The position numbers and the translations under genes are program-made. A stretch of DNA of 64,000 bases, taken from Carallia brachiata (Eukaryota > Streptophyta > Magnoliopsida > Malpighiales > Rhizophoraceae). The stretch covers positions 1,199,063-1,263,062 of the forward strand of contig JADCRB010000077.1 in assembly GCA_021464245.1 (NCBI GenBank), in the 5' to 3' direction. This document shows, piece by piece, positions 12,201-26,490 of this stretch (the first letter of the stretch is position 1; every line of letters begins with the position of its first letter). The notes under the pieces were generated by a model. The model did no database searches and was not told the origin of the DNA. It worked only from the letters and a program-made list of their open reading frames with translations.

Positions 12201-14633
12201 ATGTAGCGACAGGCCCATTACCTGCTGAAAGGAAAATGATAGTTCAGCCCCATAAGTAATTTTATTTTGTCCAAAAGAGCAATTATTCAGAATTAAAAAT
12301 TATTTGAGTTAAAATTTTAAATTCCATTTTTTTTAATAATTTAGTTAATTGAGATATTTTGATGAGATTTTTTAATCGTATATTCAATTTTAATAACTTT
12401 GTTATAATTTTTTTATTAAAAGGTCCCCATTGTAACTTAAAAAAAAAAAAGAGAAGAGATATTTCGAAAGAGATCAATTTCATAATTCACAAAAATAAAT
12501 TAATTTATAAGAAAATTTCAAAAGAGATAAACATAATTACTTTAAAGAGAGAGAGGGGGGGGATTGTAGATCTCTTGCAATCTTGACCTCGTCCCCAAGT
12601 CCTCTGTTGACCATATGCAATTAAAATTTTTTTTTAAAATTATGATTTTATACTTTTAGTTACGTATATTTAAAATAATTATAAAATAATATAAATTATT
12701 AAATAATTAAATTAAACAGAATAAAAAATAAAGAAATAATGAGACTGTATAATTATTATAAAATTATCTAAATAATGGTATTTAGTATTATTCTAACAAA
12801 ATATAAATTAATTAATGGGACCCGAATGTCAAGTTGTCAATGAAAAGGCCAATAGCGACTAAGTGATGTAATTTATCAATTCTCTCTGTTATGGATAGAT
12901 TCTCAAGCTGTTGGAGCCTTGTGCCAAATAAAAGTGATTAGCATCCATTAATCATTAGAAAACGATACTTTAGCCTCCTCAATCAAAATATGTCATCATG
13001 ATTAGAGCATGATGAGATCTTGAGGGGAAAAAAAAAACTCTAAATTTTTAATTTTGTTTTTTCTTCTTTTTATATGAAATATGGTCTAAATAAGATTGTC
13101 AAACAGCAATTTTTGTTCATGATTTCCTTGGACTATTTTGCATGAAATGCTATTTTTACCATTTCATTTCCAATTTCAATTTCATGGTTTTGTGACCGAA
13201 ATTAAGTCTCGTGAATCAATTGCTAAAGTGTTTTACAATAGTGTAGATCACAGAGTTGTTTTTAGTACCAGTTTTAGGGCTGATACCTCAATTTTGTCAA
13301 ACTAAAACCAGGAAAGTTTACAACAAATTTTTGGTCTAGACGTATGTGCATATACATTGTATCGCTATATAACACTATTTCTATTTCAATCATGCATCTG
13401 TACTAGTTTCAGAATTTTAGTTCGATCACAAATATTTTGGCAATGTTTTTATTTCCAATTTCAATTTCTTGCAAGACCTGTTCAAATGAGGGAAAACTCG
13501 AGATATTGCATTTGCGTGAAATAGACCTTTTTCTTTTTGGGTTGTACTCGAAGTCGGGACTTTCAATTTCGAAAACTATTCTAATATCAATTGAGTGAAA
13601 AATACCTCCTTGTGAGATAGAATATATTGCCCGCCTATAGGGACTAAACTTGGAGGATTACATAATTGCAGTACAGCACACGACAACATGTGTGAATCTC
13701 AAACAATTACGTCCAAAATTCAAATATCAAAGTGAATACATAATGTGAAATTGATTGGTTTTTGGGACATTTTCACTTCTTCGAATCTAAACCAAGAAGA
13801 AAAACTCACAAGTCAATTCATAAAATAATTGTCAAATATTCTCTCAATGGGATAGATGCCCTGTGCTAACATCTAACACACTTGAGTACACAACACTACA
13901 AGCATGCCGTTGTTGTAAATCAGAACAAAGAAAGAGACCACTTGAAGTGTGATAGTTTAATGATAATTCAATATATCTGCTTTCGTATTGATCTGGGTTC
14001 GAATTATCTTACAAACTCCTGCCCTTTTCAACATGGGGCTTTAAGTTAAGATTGTAGTATTAAATTTTAATTCGTTAATATCGTAGTCGAGTGTGGAGGA
14101 GGCCTGCTCAGGTCTATCATTATTCAAATGGTAGATTTGCTCATTTGGGGAAGATTAAACAAGATTTGACAACAATAGATATGAAGAACTCGACTCATAG
14201 TTGTCATTATTAATATATATGCAAGTACCTTTTTTGTGGTTAAAAAGAAAAAAAAACAAAAACAAAAACAAAAACAAAGGAGGAGTTGAATCAATTCGTG
14301 ATCAATGACATATTTTCAAATTTGCAGGTTAGTTACCCTAAGACATAAGGCAACGTCTCATTAACTAGAACTATTAATCGAAAAATGGACTAAAAATTCT
14401 ATACCAGTACTAGTACTTTTTCCCCCAACAAATGATAAAGCGATGATTGAATGGCGTACGGGTGCATGAACAAGTAGATCCTGCTGAGAAAGTCAAGCAT
14501 GGAAGCAGCTTACAAAGTTCACGTTTTTTGGCACATTTATCTTGTCCATCGGATGCTATGAATTTGGCCTGGTGTGTAGTTCCTTTCGTGCCCCTTTGGC
14601 ACTCTAATTACATTGACCTTACCCCGCCGACCA

Positions 14634-14653
14634 CCCCCCCCCCCCCCCCCCCC
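14634..14653. repeat. 20-base poly-C run
   Basis: Twenty consecutive C residues, followed by more C-rich sequence and then an A run. Such runs are rare in AT-rich plant DNA and are error-prone in sequencing, so the exact length is doubtful. Confidence 0.85.
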
Positions 14654-17046
14654 TCCCCACCCCACCCCAAAAAAAAAAAACCAACAAAAAGAGATTTGAA
14701 CGATTTACAATTTGTTGTCATCAAGATCATACAGTTTGGCTGGTCACTTTTGTTCTCCTATTATGTTTTAATACCTTTGCAAATCGGTATGCTGTATTTA
14801 GAACTACAAAAGTCTAACAGTTAATTGTTTGGATTGTGTGATTTATATGAGAAAGAATTTACTTAGAAAGAATTGTTTCAAACAATAGATTTTATTGCAT
14901 TTGGATTGTTTTTTTCTCACTATTTTCTTTTTCACTTTTCTTTGAAATACAAATAGACCGTAAAGAACTTCTAGTTTTTGTCTTTTAGAACTTTGTGGTT
15001 TTTTTTTTTGGCTAGTGTTATTTGAATTTTATGGTCAATGACTCCACTATCTAGTTTTCGGTCAGACTTATTCTCCTATTGGGCAGTCGACATGGTACAC
15101 TAAGATACTCCCGAAGTACTCCAAAAATAATTGAACTAATTGAGAGGGAAAAAAAAAAAAAGACGACTTCTCTTTTGAACAACATAAGTAATCCAAGCAA
15201 AAGATTTCTTTGGTTTGCAAAATTCGCTGTTGTCTTTTCAATTCAAAATGAACTCTACTACGTGACTAGATTATCAAAGTGTTCATGAAATCTATGTAAG
15301 ATCTAATAGCTTATTTAATTTTTTTTTCAAATTCAATTATTTAAAAATTCGTGTTTCTTTAATCATACTTTCATAATTCCACTAAATATTTCTCTTTCAA
15401 TATGCCCCGATCTAAGATTCTAGCCCTTGAATGAGACGTCTGAGTTCTAACATTATGTATATTTAACGCGAAAGTCCCTTTCTTTTTGTTGGAATTAAGA
15501 AAATGACTATGATACCTTAATATTTGAATTAAAGAGATGCTCATAAGAATTACTTGAAATGAGAGGATAATATAAACAATACACTTATATTATATAAAAG
15601 ATAATTACTCCACACTACGTAACACATCACATGAGCCCTTCTTTATATTGGACTCCTAACACACATTCAATTCTTAGTCATAATTAATATTTTAAAAACT
15701 TTGAAAGACATATCAATCTACTAAATACATTAACTTAACTTAATATATCTTATCATAGGTTTAGACTAACAAGTTGGCGGAAAAGGATAATTGGGGAGGT
15801 TTGACATCACTTTTACCAGTATATTATTATCAACATATCTTATTATAAAACTAAATATTTTGAACACACGAATACTAAACGAAACATTAATTTTATATAC
15901 TATGATATTATTAAATTCATATATATCTTTAACACTTCTTTTTGTAATTAAAATGAATAAATAGAAGTGATACCTTGCACATCTGCTAAACAAATTGCGT
16001 GAATTCATTAGGGTAAGTTAGTTACCTTTCGTTCTCTCCTTTCTACTTCTTAGTCGTGTTCTCATGTGCAGCTCTTCATTTGTGTGAGTATCTGAAAGGA
16101 ACTCTATTGTGTCGGTGAAGTTTGACATCAAGTACCCGATAAGACAGATTTTTGAGAATTGTAACAAGCACATTCATACAATAACATCTGATTAAGACAT
16201 CAATGGTGTGGGATTTCCATATACAATGTCTTGGTTATTGCAAGAAGGTGCCTCTAATTGGAACATTAGAAATGGTGCGCTCATTTTTTTCTGCCAAGAT
16301 CTTGACCAAAAATTTAAAAAAAAAAAAAAGAAGAAGAAAAAGCGCACATTCCTTTCTTTTTGATAAATCTATGTGTATTATATTAATTCAAAGTTGGCTG
16401 ATACAGAAACTAAAACTCGTAAATGCGAGAAATCACAACGTAAGAGTGACCACGGACAATGTCACGCATGTGAAAAAGGCCATGGCCAGATTTTTAGATG
16501 ATAAGTAAGCTATGACAAAATTGTTATTTATATACGTATATTTAAAATCCACACACATCCCCAAGTGTTGCCATTGGTCTCAAATTATTAAGAAATCATT
16601 TTATCTAAAAGTTTAAACTATTAAATAAGGTGTAGGAATAGATCGTATATTAAATTCTAATACTGTCTCGTGATGGGCAAATCCGTTGGACTGAAAGTCA
16701 CATAAAAAATAGGTCTGTTGTACCTATAAAAATTCATAATAATTATGAAGAATGAGGATAATTAGTTTAAACACAACATCTATCATAAATCTCTAATATC
16801 ATATTAAAAAACTATTTTACTCATAAATTTAAACTATTGATGAAACTCATAATGAATTATATATTAAACTTTACCAAACAATTGATTAGGGACCTAAGAC
16901 AACGGTTATACTTCAGGGTGCGACATTTTATAGATTGGGGTGGCCAGTGGCCTGGTATTTTTCTTTTGTTTGCTGCCTTTGTTTTTATGCTGTACAGGAA
17001 GGCAATGCTGAGGAGAGTTGAAGCACAATCTGTTGGGAAGATAATT

Positions 17047-17047
<1 letters not shown>

Positions 17048-17083
<36 letters not shown>
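17048..17083. repeat. CT dinucleotide microsatellite
   Basis: About 18 perfect CT units. It falls inside an open frame of 100 aa that I do not accept as a gene because its end is made of the repeat. Confidence 0.95.
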
Positions 17084-17088
<5 letters not shown>

Positions 17089-19450
17089 TGGGTGTGTGTG
17101 ATGTCTCAATTTGTGATGTTTTTCACTTTCAGGAGATAAGCCCTTCGAGAGTAATTTTGTCATTGTCTTTTTGGGGTATCATTAATGATTTTGAGATATT
17201 ATAATTGTGAATCAGAGCTATTTGAAAAAAAAAAGTCTACACGTATACTGTTAAAGTAAGTGTGTAAGTAGCAATTTTCACCTGTATAATAAAAAAATTA
17301 GTCTTAAATATTTACAAATTTTTACAATAGAATTCTATATTTTTTTATTTTTTTATTTCAATCTTAACATTTTATAATTCGTTGAAATTAAGTCCTCCTA
17401 TTAATGAAATCAAAATTATTACTGTTAGATTAATGTATGATGTTAAACCGTTTGAACTAATTCCCTCAGTAAAAGAATTTAGATTACAACGAATTTTAAA
17501 AATTTAAAATTTAATTATAAAATTTCATAAAAATTTAAAATTAATTTTTTCTATACCCTGTGGGAAGCCCCCACAAAACATCTTTTCAGCTAGAATCGAC
17601 ACAGATTCTGAGGCAACTGGTATCATCTATCAATTATACAAAAACATCATCATTTTATTTTTTGGAGTATATGTCATGGAATATCGTAACAAGAATAACA
17701 GGGATGTCAGTTACGTATTTGTGACAGATAATTAATTATGTGTATGGATATAGTCGTGACAACAACTCCTAGGAATGTTAAAAAGAAGTCGAAAATGATG
17801 GAATAAAATTAAAGTTTGTGGCGAATAATATAACATAATTGAGCTTTGGAAGGCCACGATGCTCCCCCCAACAGAAGTTTCTTGATTTACATTTTATAAT
17901 GAATGCCAATTGCACACCAACTTTCCTTAACGTTTTTATACTAGATTCTCGAGTTTGGACTTTGTGGAGGCTCTATGCTGCTGCTTCAGAAAGTATGGAC
18001 AAATGACTTGCATATACATACAGATATATAAACATACATACACTTTCTTTTGAGCATATTTGATATTGAAAAAGGTGTAATCTTAATTTTTTTTTTTTTT
18101 TTTTTTGAGGTCTTGTTTTCTCCTTGATTGTGGTTCCTGCAACATTTAGGATAAGAATTTTTTTGGTTCCAAAAAAAAAAAGGAAACCAAGTAACTTCTA
18201 ATGACTATGACGACAGTATCACACCAAACCTACAAAAATATTATTATATGATTAGAGAAAATTTGTTTAAAAATTTTTTAAATTATAATTTAATAGATTT
18301 ATTGTATAATTATGTAGATTATAAATGTAATTAAAAAAATTATTGTTATTATTTTTACACAATAAATTTATTAAATATAAATTTTGTTCAATAATTACAT
18401 TTTAAAAATTTTTCTAATAAGGTTATTTATGCACAACAACTTTTTTCAACCTATAATCTCGATCTTGAATGCAGAAGTGACTGAGCTGTCACCATGTAAG
18501 CATGACATTACATAAGTTCACTAAAAAGAAAACATAAAATAAAAGAAAAAAAGGTCGAAGGCTTTCGTTGAATTAGATGGCTGTACCGTTTGACCTTATG
18601 ATTGAATGCTGCTGTCAAAAATGGGTCCCCAACGCTTTTTTTCTCACCTTGCCTTACTAATTCTTGAAAAGCCCAAATCTATATTATTAAAAAACAAAAA
18701 AAAAGGTCAAAAAAAGGTCATTAATTTTCATATAAAAAACAGGTACACGAATGATTAGTAGCATCAAATTGCCGTTAATTGATCAGGTAATAGCCGAGGT
18801 AATGAAATTTATTTATCTTAATCAATATTTTATGCTTTCCTATCAAAAACCACTAAAGTTCAAATAACATTTAACACTTCTACGGCATCTTGATTAAACT
18901 TAAGTGACTTGCTTAAGTGACGTTTGCCACGTACACCACGTACACATAAAATACTAATTAGAATGAATTAATTTTTTCACGTTAACCGTCAACTCATTAA
19001 TTAACAGTTTTTTAATATTACTAATCTATTCATGTACTTCTTCTAAAATTAACGACATTATATAAAGCTGTTGTTTCGTTACCGATCAAATTTGAATTTT
19101 GCAATAAAAACTGACCCAATTATAAACTCTTCCCATTTAAAAATGCTTTAAGGAAATACAAGGAAGCCCAAAGAGAGATATGGTCATGTACCGACATTAT
19201 CCGAAGTCCATTACAGGGCATCTTAGGCACCCATTTGACAAAAAATCCACGCAATGGCCGCGTTGAGTCTGGCAAAGCCCAAAACAAAACAAAACCAACA
19301 CCAAAGCAGCAATGAAACCAACGTCGTTTTAACGTTTGGGTCTCTGCCTTCCATTTGTTCTCCTTGAAACGTCTCACTGCGACTTTGGAAATCAAAATGG
19401 ACTGTTATATTCAACCGTAAACTGGTGAACCTTTGTCGCCTGTTTTTTTT

Positions 19451-19551
19451 GGTTTGACCTTGGACTAACTCTAACACAGCCAATCTTAATAATTTTTTTG
19501 TTTTGGTTTGACCTTGGACTAACTCTAACACAGATAATCTTAATAATTTTA
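19451..19551. repeat. 54-bp tandem duplication
   Basis: GGTTTGACCTTGGACTAACT begins at 19451 and again at 19505. The two 47-base copies differ by only two bases or so and are separated by T-rich spacers. No coding meaning seen. Confidence 0.85.
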
Positions 19552-20007
19552 TGATCAAATGATTCATTATCATTTTGAATTATGTCTACTTGACAATGAA
19601 TGCACTAATCCACTTGATAAGTTTGTTTCCAAGTTAAATATTTATATATCTTTAATTATTCTTTAAAATTGAATATCTTTATATCTTACTTGATTATTTT
19701 TATCAAAATAGACCTTTTTTGTCATTTTATTTTTATTTTTAACAATATACTTTGCATGGTTTGAATATAAACTAACATGAAAGAAAAAAAAAATTTCCAA
19801 GAACTGTAATTCAAATATATAGAAAAAAATCCCATACACATTGACAGGAGACAAGCAGATTCTGAAAATAAACAAACTTATAGAAAAACTTAAAACTTCA
19901 CAATTACAGGACATGAGCAAATTCAGAATTATGCTGCAAAGCAGTTCGCTGAGCAGCCAGAGAAGTTGCTGTCCTAGAACAATTTTATGGGACTTTGAAG
20001 GTCATTG

Positions 20008-23000
20008 TTATCCGACAAAGGCTGATTCGGCCAATTCAATGGCACGAGCAAGGGCAGCTGCTTTGTTCTGGCATTCTTGCTGCTCGTCGTCAGGATTACT
20101 ATCCGCAACGATTCCAGCACCAGCTTGGAGGTGCGCGATCCATTCGCGTCTTTGATTTGCATGTTTGTAGGAATACATGGTGTTGAATTGTGGTCCTGTA
20201 GGGAACACCATAGTCCTAAGTGTCAGGGCGATGTCCATGTCACCTGTGAAGGAAATGCAACCGAAGCCACCGCTATAGGGACCGCGTTTCGTGACCTCCA
20301 TCTCATCAATTAATTCCATCGCTTTCACCTATCATAGCAATTATGAAGACGGTATTAAAAAAATGAAGTTTTCATCTTTGACAGCATAAGAAAGTCAAAG
20401 GATGCAGCAACATTTGAACACATAGTGCAAATGACGGTAGGGGGTGGGGAACAAAGTTATTTGTAGCAAACCTTCGGTGCTCCACTGACTGTACCAACAG
20501 GCAGAGCTGCTTTGAGGGCATCCCAGCAGGTTAGAGAATCGCAAAGTTCTCCGGTTATCTGAATAGAGAGAGCACAAGGAATTGTTATTGTCACATTGTG
20601 CACTGAGATGCAAGTGTTGATGAAAAGTATAACCAATGTCCAGATATATAGCAGGCATGGATTCTTACAGTCGAACTTAGGTGCATAACATGAGAATATC
20701 TTTCAACATTCATCAACTTTTCGACCTTCACGGATCCAAATTTCGCAACCTACATTATACAAACAAGAGTTACAAAGATCAGCTGTGGAATTTTTACATT
20801 GAAACAAGATGTCACTTTTTTTGTCTTTAACTTATTTCTGCTGGATTATTTAACATGTGAAATACAGAAAAGCAATTCTACATAAGCCCTGTAGCCATAG
20901 CATAGCATCTCTCTTTGTCACACATGAAAGGAAAACTGGCATGCAATAAAATCATCAAAATAACAACATCACTACATCAGGCGACAATTGAGCTGCAACA
21001 ATAAGTGGAAGGGATAAAGCGAAGACAAATCATGAGAAACAATTGGTTCAGAGCAAATAACTGGATCATGTCAAGTATCATGCGAAAGATTTGCTTTTCA
21101 GAAAATCCAGCTGTTAGCTAATATTCAACATGAAACATCGTAGAATTTAAACTATTGAAAAAGAGTCGATTGTAGAACCTTTCCCACATCGTTCCTGCCC
21201 AGATCAACAAGCATGATGTGTTCAGCACATTGCTTCGCATCTTTTTGTAGCTGCACTTGCAAATACTCATCTTCTTTCTCCGTCTTTCCTCTCCTCGCCG
21301 TCCCAGCCAAGGGCCGATTGACTATCTTGTTCTGTTCAAGCAATTAAGCAAGAAACCAGTTTCAGAGAAATAAAGCAATACAATCAAGCAAGCTTAAGAA
21401 TTAAAAAGATAAGCACATTTCTCAAGCTTGGAAGAGATTCAAAATCCCAAATGTCAAAATCAAATTAAAGAAAACCATCAAACAAGGAAGGAAATATAAT
21501 CTAGCTAAAAGAAAATGCCAACTTCAGCCTACCTTCTTTACGCGAGTCAAAATTTCCGGACTAGATGCGACCAGGATGCACCCTCTAGCCTGCAAAAGCA
21601 TTTATAGGAATAAGTAAAATGTTGTGAGCTCCAATCTAGCCAGTGCAATAAATTTTGAGAGGCTAAATATATCACATACTTGTAAATAACCCATGTAAGG
21701 GCTAGGATTCACAGATCTTAATGCTCTGTAGACTTCAAATGGATCCGCAAAGTTCTGCGTTCAAAGCGCTGACTTAATACTATCTGAAAAATATCTCCTG
21801 CCAAAATATGTTCCTTTGCCTTCACCACAGCTACTTTGTATTCCTCACTCGTCATGGTTGAATTCTTTAGCAAGGGGCCAAAATGGCAAGTTTGCAATGT
21901 TACAAATCCCGCAGATAGCCTTGGACTAAAAGTTACCATAGGAAACAACAACAAAAATAAATGAATAGCAAAGCAAAGCAACATAATGCTTCTAGTTGGG
22001 GGCCAGGACCTGGGGAAAACAAGAGGCCTAAATCAGCAGTCACTTACGGCTCCGCATCCAGCAATCTGCACACTAAATTTTCCAGTCGTTTTAGTCCATC
22101 AGCATAAGCACTCTCAACGCTTTTATGCCCATCCAGCCTCACCCAATGTATTACATGTGCTTTCTGGGAACAATTAAAAGAAATATATTAAGAGCCTCAG
22201 AAAGTAATGAAATGAGCAAAAGTGGCAAGAGTAGCTTTTAAAAACTTCTCTCCTAACAAATCAGCTGATATATCATTTAGGAGAACATCATACAAGCAGA
22301 AGTTCTGAGAAATTAGTAAAAGCATTGGAAGAGTTGACAACATTCTACCATATATGCATAGAACAAAGTGTTTATTGAATCTGCGTTGATGGCAGATTCG
22401 ATCCTAACCAAGTGCAGAACTTTTCAATATTTTCGTGTTGCTACACGTAAAAATGTCCCAATTATCTGTTTAAAAATGAACTGAACATTTACTTCACCAA
22501 ATCCCCCTAGTTCACTCTTCAAACAGATACATACAAATGAGGAAAATAAAAACAACAAACATCAAGACTTGGCATCCTGCATAAGAAATATTACTATAGA
22601 TAAAACAAAAGTGTACCTTTTGAACATGATCAAATACAATTACATCATCATACAGACCCAAGTGTATGTCAGGAAGGCCTGTGTCATCCATAGGTGCCTT
22701 TGCAAATGGAAGTTTTTTCTTCTCTAAATATCTCACAGTGTCATATGCTAAATAGCCAGCCCAGCCACCTATTCATGATCTCAATTATCAGTAAATATGG
22801 CAATAAAGACTTAAACATACAAACTTTATGATAACAAGGATTTGACAATAGCCACACTTCCTGATAGGCTATTATCTAATGAAACTCACAAAGACAAATG
22901 TAGATTTAGCTTAAGGTAACATATTTGATCAATGCCAGATGGGCGAAGCTTTGATAGAAATGTAATTCATCAAAAAATGCTGAAATAGTAACATAATATC

Positions 23001-26000
23001 CTTTAGCCATCGTCTCCATTCATGAAAACATAGCATGACATATCTAAGCCAGCTGTAAAAGGCACTACTAAAGTTGTCATTACTTCTGAACCTAAAGCAT
23101 TAGGATTCACCCCAGATTAAGAATTACATTGAAATAATTAAATTCCTCATTCAATAGAATTGGATTCACCAAATAGTACCAAAGGCTTTAGTTGTTGTGA
23201 CGCTGTTGGCCTCGTGCATGTAGAATCACAGGCACGTGGCCGCGTAATGCTTCGTGAGTGATTCTATGGCAATTGGCAGTAATCTTGTTGCAGAAATACG
23301 TAACATGAGTACGTCATCATGTCTAAATTATTCACAATTGTCGTGTTCAAAACTGTTAGATTTTGTTGTAAATATCAGATATGATTTCATTAACATTTAT
23401 AACAATCATGGCTATTCTGAGAATGATGTTGAGTAAATTCACTTCCAAGATCATTGCAAAACCGAATACTTCCAAGACCTCTACTTGTCCCAGCTCTGCC
23501 TGCTTTTCCAGAGTAAGAGCACACATTTTTCCCCTTTATCTCCATGCACATAATAATGCTAACATACTTAAACACCATGCATAAAGAAAGATGTAAAAGC
23601 AACTAATTCCTTTCATCATCTTTCAGCACATCTAGTAAAATGCGCAGTAATTCGCACTTAACAAAGTAATAATTCTCTGGTAATTGAAAAAGTTTTCATA
23701 CCACAAAAAGTATCTGGAAGTTCATCAATCAGCTGGGGTCTCCAACTCTCAGATATTCTTCTTGGAATCATCATAGGATCTTCAACAAGTTCCTCAGTGA
23801 CAGTCCCTTTTTCATGGTCTAGTATAGTGATCTTGTTTTCTTTTGCTACAATCTCCACTGTTGGGTGAGCTCCAAGCACACTATACCGTCCCTGATGCCA
23901 TTAATGTAAGCTTAGGAATAAGTTAATAACAATCAAAGATGCAGGCGTTTCTTATACGCAGATTAAGAAACAATGAAAGGCTCTTACCACAGTTGAGAAC
24001 TGAATTCCAGGCTCCGCAGACTCAAAAAGAAAGCTTGGAGCCTCGCGATCATCTTCTTTAACTAGACAGCGATACGCTGTGACTGGAGTGAGTTGATCAG
24101 AAAATATACAACTTTGAAGGGGTAATAAGTTTGAGTGTCTTGCAGCTTCTGCAAATTTGCTTGCTTCCTCAACTGGAAAAAAGAAAAGGGAACCAAACAA
24201 AAATATGATCACCTTCAAGTAACTAAGCTACAATGAAAGAGGTTATAAAACAGTGGTAATAGTATAAAAATCATCATAGGAGCTGATTCAGACATATAGG
24301 GAATTATTGAATGGATATTCTGTTGAAGAATTTCAGTAGAAAAATCAAAAACAGATGTAAAAGAATTTTCCTTGTATTTAATTATGTTAAGATCATATAA
24401 TGAGAAAACAATTAGAGAGAGCTACGTTTTGTTAACTCTATTGATGATCAGCCAATTGACCATGTACATTAATCAAAGTTCTAATTGTGGCTTAATTAAG
24501 CAGTCCTTATCTATCTATAATTCAAAAATGACATTTAAAAGCCAAAGTCTAACCATTTGAAAATTCCCCCCTGCCAATTATTTTTTAGAAAACAATTTTG
24601 TAATCGTCCCATAATCTATAACAAAAGGAAATGAAAAACAGGAAATATCATGGGAGTTTCGAAATTCAATTTCTCACTAAAGGCCACCGAATTCACACAT
24701 ATTTTAATTAACCAGTTCAATTTTTATTTATATTTCCCAAACCACTGTGTGACAACTTGTGCAAATTTTTTTTTTCCCTAAAATAAAGCATGCAGAAGCT
24801 AGCCACACTAACGCATGTACTATATTCCATGTTCCCATTCAACCCCAGAGTTCCTTTTTTTTTTTTTTTTTTTATCCCACACTTTTTTCCTATCCTTTCT
24901 TTCCCTTAGATTGGCAATGGGGAGGTCGGGGACGGGATGCCCCCCCCATTCCCCGTACCGGTTTATTACCGGCCGGGTATGAAATTTTAATCCCGTCCCA
25001 TTCCCGTCGGGAACGGATTCACAATTCAAATTACTTGATACTCATAGTCAATGATAAACCAACTATTTATATTACAAATCTCATGTGATTTAAGAATATA
25101 ATGAATAAGTTATCTAAATATTAAAGTTTAAATGCATAAATTTTTTGTTAAGATTAGTAATAGAAATTAAGGTCTAAACTTGATGCAGATGTATAAAAGA
25201 ATAATGACAATATTTTTGAAAATGTTATATTGCTCAAATTTATAATAAGTAAGCATTGAAGTTATGTTGCTCAAGTTTATACATTAATATAATGACACTA
25301 TTTTTAAAAACTGATATAGAAGAATAATTTAAACAAATCGTATTTAATATTTCAGTTGTTGTATAATACTAAAATTTAAAACTTCATTTTATAAAGATAT
25401 GGATCACAAAAAAAAAAATCAGTTATGAAAAATTCAATAAATGAAAATTATAAAAACATTGCCCCATGATTTCGTGTTTTTTCTTATCTATTTTCTATAT
25501 ATAGTGTTGGATTTCTTATAATGTTGGGAGTTTTAACTTCGTTCCTAATTTTTTAAACAATTTATTCTTATATTTTTTGCACTTATATACTCACACATTT
25601 GGAAAGAAAGAAATAATAGTATTTTAAAATAAGACTTCCAATAAAAAGATAGTCTTTCTAATTTGTATATTTGGGGCCAAATTTCAAATTATTGGTTAAT
25701 GATTTGTACAAGTTATTGTGATTCTGCAGTATTCATTAATAATTTCGTAATTGTAATTAGAATTAGTTATTACTTGAATCCTTGACCTCAAAATTATCAA
25801 TATTTTGAATAAACTTTGAATTAAAGAAAGTAATTTTATTAATAATTTAATAATTTATTAATAATTTTAAAGTAGTTAAAATATAAATTATTGAAGAGTG
25901 AATGCAATAAACATTAAACAATAAAATGAGTAAAGATTAAAAATTAAATAAAAATAAAAAAATAAACAGGTCGGGGATGGGGAAGTATGAGAATGAGGAT

Positions 26001-26382
26001 AAATAAACTCATCTCATCTCTATACCCACTAAAAATATGGGGATCCCCAATTCCCGCCTCGTTCCCTGGTTAACTGTTTTGATCCCGTACCCGTCGAGCG
26101 GGTACGGGTAATTCCCAATAAATACAGATAAAATTGTCATCCCTACTTTCCTTTATCCTTGTTTCTCAGCAATCAAACATCCCCAGAAACACAAGGAGAA
26201 TAGGGTGTCAGCCACCACCACATCTGTAATAAATTTACCTAAAGACTGTCCTGAGAGACAAATGCACTTGAATCTACGGGCACATGCAAGTGAGCTGTGG
26301 ACCTTCTAGTCCTGCTATTGCAGGCAAGAACATCAGTTACCGGAACAGGAGACAGAGAAGAAGAGAAGGTCAGAGAGGCCAT
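20008..26382 (-). CDS. ASA: Anthranilate synthase alpha subunit, plastid, 11 exons
   Basis: Converts chorismate and glutamine-derived ammonia to anthranilate with the beta subunit, the first committed step of tryptophan synthesis, in plastids. Exons (minus): 26382-26239, 24172-23988, 23891-23702, 22768-22617, 22163-22048, 21925-21680, 21589-21533, 21331-21179, 20749-20669, 20558-20472, 20328-20008; all borders are GT-AG with matching phases. Exon 1 gives an N-terminus ([12 protein letters not shown]) typical of a transit peptide. Exon 2 holds FLFESAEPG, the LLES-type tryptophan-feedback motif. Later come [41 protein letters not shown] (catalytic His region), SGAPK and GPYSGGFG. The C-terminus ends ELAESAFVG. 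Two apparent one-base deletions: one in exon 1 (about 26270-26330), since the ATG frame ends in TAG at the donor while the neighbouring frame fits the phase; one in exon 6 near 21745-21750 after QRFERRT, where exon length 246 is one base short for its phases. Frame is otherwise intact throughout. ASA1 versus ASA2 cannot be decided. Confidence 0.95.
24907..26145. mobile_element. Non-autonomous hAT-type element in ASA intron 1
   Basis: 1239 bp lying wholly inside intron 1. The left end reads TAGATTGGCAATGGGGAGG and the right end, inverted, TAGGGATGACAATTTTATC, resembling the TAGGGATGGCAA termini of plant hAT-derived elements. Subterminal GC-rich stretches (24910-25015 and 25970-26115) contrast with a very AT-rich core. 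It is flanked by CTTTCCCT (24899-24906) and CTTTCCTT (26146-26153), an 8-bp target duplication with one difference, as expected for hAT. No transposase frame remains. Confidence 0.8.
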
Positions 26383-26490
26383 TGTCAGCTTTTTTGCAGA
26401 CAGAAACGCTCAAAGCTGTCTGCAATGAAACGCTTGAGTAGTTTGGATGGTTTTCTGCTCTTGTTCCTGTCAGTTACTTATATGGCCAAG
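26383..26490 (-). promoter_or_regulatory. Possible ASA core promoter and 5' UTR
   Basis: On the minus strand a CATATAAG box (about 26477-26484) lies roughly 100 bases upstream of the proposed ATG at 26382, a usual distance for a plant TATA box with a short leader. Motif evidence only. Confidence 0.3.

Larger units (their letters stand above)
12200..19990. other. AT-rich intergenic DNA, no gene recognised
   Basis: Contains a poly-C run, an AAAAC microsatellite (about 14256-14277), a CT microsatellite, long T runs (about 18088-18106) and a short tandem duplication. A slightly GC-richer patch at 19120-19440 opens a 91-aa minus frame that I do not recognise. The end of this interval is the 3' flank of the anthranilate synthase gene. 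Confidence 0.5.

Noticed and set aside
16837..17139. 100-aa frame with hydrophobic centre
   Set aside because: Its end is a CT microsatellite and no family resemblance is seen.
370..26382. Calling BLH and ASA pseudogenes because of frameshifts
   Set aside because: Only one-base losses are present, all splice sites and domain motifs are intact, and the neighbouring LHW gene shows the same type of break, so assembly error is the simpler explanation.
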